The notes beneath the pieces were generated by a model. That model did not search any database and was not told the DNA's origin. It saw nothing but the letters and a program-made list of their open reading frames with translations. Position numbers and translations under genes: made by a program. A DNA stretch of 64,000 bases from Rubrobacteraceae bacterium (GTDB taxonomy: Bacteria > Actinomycetota > Rubrobacteria > Rubrobacterales > Rubrobacteraceae), in NCBI GenBank assembly GCA_030448125.1, contig JAUJNO010000001.1, positions 175,745-239,744 of the forward strand, given 5' to 3'. This document shows, one piece after another, positions 59,033-64,000 of the stretch (positions within the stretch are counted from its first letter, which is position 1; each line of letters starts with the position of its first letter).

Positions 59033-59812
59033 CTAGAGGAGGAACTCCCCCTCGCAGACGTACTCGGCCGGCCCCGTCATGTACACTGGCTTTCCCTCGC
59101 CCTCCCAGGAGATCTCGACCGTCCCGCCGTCCAGACGCATCGCGACGGGGCTCCCGGTTAGGCCCGTCCGGATAGCGGCTACCGCCGTAGCGCACGAGCC
59201 GGAACCGCTCGCTAGCGTCTCGCCCGCGCCGCGCTCCCAGATCCTCATCCTAACCTCGTGCTCCCCGCGCGGATGGGCGAACTCGACGTTCGTTCCTTCG
59301 GGGAAGAGGGAATTCTTCTCGACCGGCGATCCGACCGCCTTCAGGTCCAGCGCCTCGACCTCCTCTTCACTCCCCAGGAAAGCGACGGCGTGCGGGTTGC
59401 CCATCGAGACTCGCAGGAAGTCGAAGCCGTAGAGCTCCACCTCGGAGTCGAACCCCGGCGCCCCCATGTCCACCCGCGAGGAGCCATCCTCGTAGAGCAC
59501 GACCTCTTTCACACCCGCGCCGGTCTCGATGGTGAGGGAAGCGTTCTCGACTATCTCGAAGTCGCGGGCGTAGCGGGCGAGGCAGCGGAGACCGTTGCCG
59601 CACATCTCCGAGGGCGAGCCGTCGGAGTTCAGGTAGACCATCTTCAGGTCGGCGATTTCGGAGGGGGCCGGTACGAGTAACCCGTCCGCCCCGACCCCGA
59701 AGTGCCGGTCACAGGCCCTCCGGGCGAGACTGGGCAGGTCCGTGCCCTCGACCTCGCCGGGATCGAAGATGATGAAGTCGTTGCCGACGCCGTGCATTTT
59801 GGTGAAGCGCAT
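59033..59812 (-). CDS. dapF: Diaminopimelate epimerase
   Basis: DapF converts LL-DAP into meso-DAP. The two catalytic cysteines are C71 (EMCGNGLRC) and C207 (ASGSGSCATA), and KMHGVGNDFIIFD is the normal N-terminus. The 259-residue length is slightly short of the usual 270-290. TAGAAT lies nine bases upstream of the ATG, so the mRNA may be leaderless. It is separate from the dapCDE and dapAB clusters. Confidence 0.95.
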   Translation of the reverse strand: MRFTKMHGVGNDFIIFDPGEVEGTDLPSLARRACDRHFGVGADGLLVPAPSEIADLKMVYLNSDGSPSEMCGNGLRCLARYARDFEIVENASLTIETGAGVKEVVLYEDGSSRVDMGAPGFDSEVELYGFDFLRVSMGNPHAVAFLGSEEEVEALDLKAVGSPVEKNSLFPEGTNVEFAHPRGEHEVRMRIWERGAGETLASGSGSCATAVAAIRTGLTGSPVAMRLDGGTVEISWEGEGKPVYMTGPAEYVCEGEFLL

Positions 59813-59821
59813 AATGAGAGG

Positions 59822-59827
59822 ATTCTA
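59822..59827 (-). promoter_or_regulatory. -10 element of dapF
   Basis: TAGAAT on the minus strand ends nine bases before the dapF ATG. A leaderless start is likely, since no Shine-Dalgarno is present. Confidence 0.45.
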
Positions 59828-59899
59828 GCCCTGGTGTCCGAGAAGGCCAAGTCGGGTATTAGCATGAGTAACGAGAGAAGCTTAGAGGAGGTGTAATCC

Positions 59900-60085
59900 T
59901 TGGACAATAAAGGAGAGGTCTGTCTCGAGGAGGAGGTCGAACGCAGGCGGCGTTCGGGGATGTCCACAGAGGAGATCGCGCAGGACATGGGCGTAGATCC
60001 AGCCTGGGTTCAGAGCCTGGTCTCCATGTTCGGGGACGAAGAGCCCTCCGCGGCGGAACGCGAGCCAGAGGAGGCCGAGGCGTAG
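59900..60085 (+). CDS. Small acidic protein with an HTH-like segment
   Basis: The TTG start has AGGAGGTGTAATCC in front. The 61 residues include RRRRSGMSTEEIAQDMGVDP and AWVQSLVSMFG, which resembles a helix-turn-helix, and end in a Glu-rich tail. It is probably a real small protein; the family is unknown. Confidence 0.6.
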   Translation: MDNKGEVCLEEEVERRRRSGMSTEEIAQDMGVDPAWVQSLVSMFGDEEPSAAEREPEEAEA

Positions 60086-60166
60086 CGAGATCCCGGCGGC
60101 GGGGATGAAGCTCTGCCCGACCTCGCCGTCGAGAGCCCGGGAAGGAACCTCCGTGAGGCGTTCGGG

Positions 60167-62038
60167 CTAATCCTCCGCGCGGCCGCCGAGGTGTCTGGCG
60201 AGAAAGCGCTCGGCGGCGGCATGGAACTTCAGGCGGTTCTCGGGTCTGGCGAAGCCGTGGCCTTCGTCCTCGAAGAGCAGGTACTCGTAGTCTATGCCCT
60301 TCTCCTTCATCGCGGCTACTACCTGCTCGGACTCGGCCTGCTTCACACGCGGGTCGTTCGCCCCTTGCGCGATGAGCATGGGTACCTTGATCCTGTCCAC
60401 GAAGAACAGCGGTGACCGCGACTCGAGGAACTCCTCCTCGGTCTCCGGGTTGCCTACCCGCTCGTGGAAGGTTGCCAGGAACGTCGACCAGTACGGCGGG
60501 ATGCTATTGATGAGCGTGATCAGGTTGCTGGGCCCCACGACGTCCACCGCGCACCGGAACAGGTCCGGTGTGAACGTCGCCCCCACGAGCGCCGCGTACC
60601 CGCCGTACGAGCCGCCGTAGATAGCCACCCGTTCGGGGTCGGCGATTCCCTCCCCGACGGCCCAGTTCACCGCGTCCACGAGGTCGTCGTGCATCGCGGC
60701 GCCCCACTGCTTGTTCCCGGCGTTGAGGAACCGCTTGCCGTAGCCGGTCGAGCCGCGATAGTTGACCTGCAGACAGGCATACCCCCGGTTCGCCAGCCAC
60801 TGCGCCTCCGGGTTATATCCCCACCCGTCCCGCGCCCACGGCCCGCCATGCACGTTCAAGACCATCGGTAGATTCTCGCGTCCGGCGGGATCCCCCAGCG
60901 GCAGCGTCAGGTAGCCCTCGATCGTTAGGCCGTCGCGGGCGGTGAAGGAGATGGGCTCCATCCGGGCGAGCGTGTATTCGGAGAGCTCGGGCCGGGCGTC
61001 GAAGAGGTGAGTCCCCTCACGCTTCGCGCGGTCGTAGGAGTAGTAGTAGGCTCCGCGGTCGTCCGCCGTGAAGGCCACGAGCCAGTGCTCGTCGGCCCGG
61101 TCGCGGCTCGTGACGGCGAAGTCTCCCCTGCTTAGCCTCTCGATAGCCTCGAAGTCGGCCCGGATGCTCTCGTCCAGTACGGTCCACTCGGCGCGAGCCT
61201 TCTCGACCGCCACCGCCTGGACCTCGTGGGTGTTGGGGTGCACGAGCACGTCGCTCACGTCGTAGCGCTCGTCTCCGGCGAGCACCTCCAAAGCGCCGCT
61301 CTCGAGGTCGAGCGTGACGAGCCGGGCGGCGTTGGCGTCACGCGAGTCGAGGAGGTACATCCTCTCGCCGGCCCCCGAGAAGCCCACCGGCCCGCTGGTC
61401 AGGGCATCCTCGGGTTCCCAACTCACGAGCGTGCGCCAGCCGGCTTCCTCCGTTTCGCGAAACAGCAGGTCGAAGCCGCCCTCGGGGGTAGCTGCTACGG
61501 CGCCGCGCACCCGGAAGTCCCTGTCGGCGACCCAGCTCGCGACGTTGCCGGGATTCTTGGCGACGAGCTCCAGGTCGCCGCTCGATATGGAGAGGCGGTA
61601 GACATCGTGGACCTGCGGGTCCTCCTTGTTCAGGCCGACGAGGAGCGTGTCCGGGAAGCGTTTGTTCTTCGCCAGGAGCTGCGCCTGGACCTCCTCGAAG
61701 GGCGTCAGGTCGCGCGTCCCCCGCGTCTCCGGGTCGGTGGCGTGGATGCGCCAGTCCTCGTTCCCGCCGACATCCTGGAGGTAGACGATGTGCTCGTTGT
61801 CCTCCGCCCAGAAGTAGATGCGGATGCCGCGCAGACGGTCTTGCGTGACCGGCCGGTAATCCTCACTCCCCACGGGAGAGCCCGCCGGCCCGACCCACAC
61901 GTTCAGGACGCCGTCCACGGGGGCGAGGTAGGCGAGGCGCCTCCCGTCCGGCGAGAGGCGGGGTTGGGCCTTTTCGGGGTTGCCGAAGAGGACTTCTCGG
62001 GGGATCAGGGTTGGCAGGGACGTTTTGGAGCCGGTCAT
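60167..62038 (-). CDS. S9 family prolyl oligopeptidase-like serine peptidase
   Basis: The 623-residue protein has an N-terminal beta-propeller (repeat-like [43 protein letters not shown]) and a C-terminal alpha/beta hydrolase. The nucleophile S477 is in [11 protein letters not shown], the aspartate in [12 protein letters not shown] and the histidine in [13 protein letters not shown]. It resembles acylaminoacyl peptidases. There is no signal peptide, so it is cytoplasmic. GAGGAAGAG lies before the ATG. Confidence 0.93.
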   Translation of the reverse strand: MTGSKTSLPTLIPREVLFGNPEKAQPRLSPDGRRLAYLAPVDGVLNVWVGPAGSPVGSEDYRPVTQDRLRGIRIYFWAEDNEHIVYLQDVGGNEDWRIHATDPETRGTRDLTPFEEVQAQLLAKNKRFPDTLLVGLNKEDPQVHDVYRLSISSGDLELVAKNPGNVASWVADRDFRVRGAVAATPEGGFDLLFRETEEAGWRTLVSWEPEDALTSGPVGFSGAGERMYLLDSRDANAARLVTLDLESGALEVLAGDERYDVSDVLVHPNTHEVQAVAVEKARAEWTVLDESIRADFEAIERLSRGDFAVTSRDRADEHWLVAFTADDRGAYYYSYDRAKREGTHLFDARPELSEYTLARMEPISFTARDGLTIEGYLTLPLGDPAGRENLPMVLNVHGGPWARDGWGYNPEAQWLANRGYACLQVNYRGSTGYGKRFLNAGNKQWGAAMHDDLVDAVNWAVGEGIADPERVAIYGGSYGGYAALVGATFTPDLFRCAVDVVGPSNLITLINSIPPYWSTFLATFHERVGNPETEEEFLESRSPLFFVDRIKVPMLIAQGANDPRVKQAESEQVVAAMKEKGIDYEYLLFEDEGHGFARPENRLKFHAAAERFLARHLGGRAED

Positions 62039-62196
62039 CTCTTCCTCTTTCTCGTAGCGTTGCCGGAGAGTTTAACGCTCGATCGGCGCTCTTCCGGCCT
62101 CCGGCAGCACCCTCTCGAACATCACACACCGGAACGCCGGGAACTTTCGAGCGTTCTCGAACAAGCTACCCGCCATGGGCTCGTCTCTAGCTGAAG

Positions 62197-62648
62197 CTAA
62201 CTGCTCGTCAGTTCACGAACTTCTACACGAATCCTGTGATTCCGTTCTGCCCACGCGATTATGACACGAGAACTAGGCTGCGCGTGTCTGTTGATAGCCC
62301 CCGGTTTAGATAAGAACACCAGTTGAGCGACGGGATGACCTGCTTCTTGTGCCATCAGCGCTTTCAAGATGTCACGCTCGAACTCTGTATTCGGGTTGCG
62401 TAAGCTCAAAGCAACTTCGACGATGGTCGACTCTTCTGGAACGAAGAAATCGACGGCAAGTTGTTGTCGCCACAGATCTTCTGCTCGGAAAAGTCTTGCT
62501 CGAAGAGGTTGGTTGCTCGGCGACGAAGCTCTTGCATAAACGAGTTGGTTCTTCGATCGCCAGCACCTGGACCCACAATCTCGAAGAAGCCAACACTTAC
62601 ATCCGCTATCTCTTGAGCGAGCTGCAAAAGTTGTTCGACTTTGCTCAC
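62197..62648 (-). pseudogene. Frameshifted low-GC gene, possible nuclease-like protein
   Basis: The upstream frame (62648 to about 62460) reads VEQLLQLAQEIADVSVGFFE and then QKICGDNNL. The next frame continues VDFFVPEESTIVEVALSLRN and PNTEFERDILKALMAQEAGH, ending at 62197. One missing base near 62455 explains it. The joined product is about 150 residues. The pattern VDFF ... TIVEVALSL is like a restriction-endonuclease fold, but weakly so. Its GC content is visibly lower than that of its neighbours, which suggests acquisition by transfer. The gap to the S9 gene is 158 bp. Confidence 0.6.
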
Positions 62649-62662
62649 TGCTCTACTCTTGG

Positions 62663-63463
62663 TTAGCCGAGTTCCAGAACGTCTCGCATGGAGTAGAGTC
62701 CCGGTTTCGCGTTCGCCGCGTACCTCGCGGCCCTCATCGCACCGTCGGCGAAGGTGCGGCGGGAGAGAGCCCGGTGGACCACCTCGACCTCTTCGCCCTC
62801 GGAGTAGAAGACCAGGCGGTGCTCCCCCACCACCGCTCCCCCGCGCAGGGCGTGTATGCCGATCTCACCCTCACCGCGCGGTGCCACGCCTTCCCGGCCG
62901 TAGACGGCGACCTTTTCCAAGCTCTGCCCCCGTCCCTCGGCCGCGGCCCGTGCGAGCAGAAGCGCCGTCCCCGAAGGTGCGTCCTTTTTGTTCCTGTGGT
63001 GCGCCTCGACGACCTCGATGTCGTAGCCGGCGAGCTTTCCGGAGAGCTCCCGCACCACCTCGCGGAGTAGGTTTACCCCGACGCTCATGTTCGGGGCGAG
63101 CACGATAGGGACACTCCTCGCCGCTTCTTCGATCTCCGTGCGCTGCTCTTCGTCCAGTCCCGTCGTCCCTATGACGAGCGGCTTGTGGTAAGAGAGGTGC
63201 TCGACGGTCGCTTCGGGGGTGGTGAACTCTATGAGGGCTTCGGCTGCGTCGGGCGGGTCCTCGGTCACCGCAGCGCCTATCTTGCCGGCGCCGCAGAGCT
63301 CGCCGAGGTCGGCGCCGAGCCCCGGTGCTCCGGGACCCTCGGTGCCGCCGGCGAGTTCGATGCCGTCCGTTTCGAGGGCGGCGAGGCAGAGCTCGCGGCC
63401 CATGCGTCCGGCGGCGCCGATTATGGCGACCCGGGTTACCGCCTGCGTCTCCGCTTGCGTCAC
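62663..63463 (-). CDS. dapB: 4-hydroxy-tetrahydrodipicolinate reductase
   Basis: DapB reduces the DapA product with NAD(P)H. The Rossmann motif VAIIGAAGRMGREL, the IGTTGLDEEQ loop and the catalytic motif EAHHRNKKDAPSGTA are all present in 266 residues. The GTG start overlaps the dapA stop by four bases, so the two form an operon, dapA then dapB. Confidence 0.96.
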   Translation of the reverse strand: MTQAETQAVTRVAIIGAAGRMGRELCLAALETDGIELAGGTEGPGAPGLGADLGELCGAGKIGAAVTEDPPDAAEALIEFTTPEATVEHLSYHKPLVIGTTGLDEEQRTEIEEAARSVPIVLAPNMSVGVNLLREVVRELSGKLAGYDIEVVEAHHRNKKDAPSGTALLLARAAAEGRGQSLEKVAVYGREGVAPRGEGEIGIHALRGGAVVGEHRLVFYSEGEEVEVVHRALSRRTFADGAMRAARYAANAKPGLYSMRDVLELG

Positions 63464-64000
63464 AACACCTCTTCGGGGGTGGGGAGGAGGTGGACGCTGG
63501 CTTCCATTACCTCCTGCAAACGCATCAGATTATCGCCGGACATGGGGACGAGGGGGAGGCGCATCTCGTCGGAGCAGAGCCCGAGGAGGGAGGCGGCGGC
63601 CTTTACGGGGATGGGGTTGGTCTCGACGGAGAGTGCCCTGATAAGCGGGAGGAGGCGGTAGTGGAGCTCACGGCCCCTTGCCAGGTCGCCGGAGTTCATG
63701 GCGGTTACCAGGTCCGAGATGGCGCCGGGAGCGATGTTGGAGGCGACGGAGATCACGCCTACTCCCCCCAAGGCTATCAGGGGCAACGTCATCGGGTCGT
63801 CACCAGAGAGGATGTCGAACTCCTCGCCGCAGAGGCGTCTTATGTCGCTCACTACGTTCATCGAGAGTGTCGACTCTTTGACCCCGACTATGTTCGGTAT
63901 CTCCGCGAGTTGTGCGATGGTCTCCGGGGCTATGGTCACGTTCGTCCGTCCCGGGATGTTGTAGAGAATGAGGGGCAGGCTTGTGCTCTCGGCGATGGCG
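63460..64000 (-). CDS. dapA: 4-hydroxy-tetrahydrodipicolinate synthase, 3' part
   Basis: DapA condenses pyruvate and aspartate semialdehyde. The window holds its C-terminal 179 residues, starting before 64000; the frame is open to the window end. YNIPGRTN with the active-site tyrosine and IVGVKESTLS with the Schiff-base lysine are visible. GDDPMTLPLIALGGVGVISVASN is also typical. The 5' end lies beyond the window. Confidence 0.95.
   Translation of the reverse strand, partial: AIAESTSLPLILYNIPGRTNVTIAPETIAQLAEIPNIVGVKESTLSMNVVSDIRRLCGEEFDILSGDDPMTLPLIALGGVGVISVASNIAPGAISDLVTAMNSGDLARGRELHYRLLPLIRALSVETNPIPVKAAASLLGLCSDEMRLPLVPMSGDNLMRLQEVMEASVHLLPTPEEVL

Overview
The window is GC-rich with frequent GTG and TTG starts and dense, overlapping operons. 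It carries an actinobacterial gene set: OpcA with Zwf, a DapC/DapD/DapE succinylase route to diaminopimelate, and chromosomal ParA/ParB with consensus parS sites. Together with large BTAD-NB-ARC-TPR-LuxR regulators, DUF92, AIM24-type proteins and secreted acidic proteins, this suggests a deep-branching actinomycete, most likely Rubrobacter or a close relative. The genus is my inference; no rRNA or tRNA gene is visible to confirm it.

Layout. 1-6.3 kb is an origin-proximal block: the 3' end of jag/khpB, two parS sites, rsmG, parA, parB, a secreted lytic transglycosylase, a TPR protein, an unknown protein and a DUF92 membrane protein. 6.3-11.1 kb has a wrecked HD-GYP gene, leuS, and a minus-strand phospholipid operon (methyltransferase, psd, pssA). 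11.3-16.9 kb holds assorted singletons (COG1988-like membrane protein, AIM24, a frameshifted EAL protein, CsaA, MOSC, ABM monooxygenase) and a HicBA pair. 17-22.3 kb is the glycine cleavage operon (gcvPA, gcvPB, gcvT, gcvH and a CysK-like enzyme) behind a tandem glycine riboswitch. 22.4-33.4 kb holds small secreted or unknown proteins, a FUSC transporter-like protein, transketolase, a 1066-residue STAND regulator, an animal-haem-peroxidase/alpha-dioxygenase homologue and a metallo-beta-lactamase-fold protein. 33.5-41.5 kb has a CoA-acylating aldehyde dehydrogenase, a diverged ~405 bp tandem duplication, and the oxidative pentose phosphate operon tal-gnd-zwf-opcA-pgl. 41.6-45.6 kb is an island of small secreted acidic proteins, one ending in 29 consecutive aspartates, with dodecin and a sugar-nucleotide-type epimerase. 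45.6-50.2 kb is dapE-dapD-dapC with divergent lysA. 50.4-54.9 kb is a cyclic-di-GMP pair (tandem HD-GYP, then PAS/GAF/GGDEF with a decayed EAL tail). 55-64 kb has DoxX, a Rieske lipoprotein, a coiled-coil HTH protein, a DUF815 ATPase, dapF, an S9 peptidase, a frameshifted low-GC gene, dapB and a partial dapA.

How the genes work together. DapA, B, C, D, E, F and LysA occur in three clusters and give every step from aspartate semialdehyde to meso-DAP and lysine. Tkt, Tal, Gnd, Zwf, OpcA and Pgl cover most of the pentose phosphate pathway. PssA, Psd and the methyltransferase predict phosphatidylserine to phosphatidylethanolamine and perhaps methylated PE. Three genes with cyclic-di-GMP phosphodiesterase domains are broken, while one HD-GYP and one GGDEF stay intact.

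The least explained parts are the STAND regulator/haem-dioxygenase/MBL cassette, in which two normally conserved active-site residues are replaced, the secreted acidic protein island, and the duplicated aldehyde dehydrogenase-tal junction. Several genes appear to be transcribed from extended -10 promoters placed so close to the start codon that the mRNAs should be leaderless.
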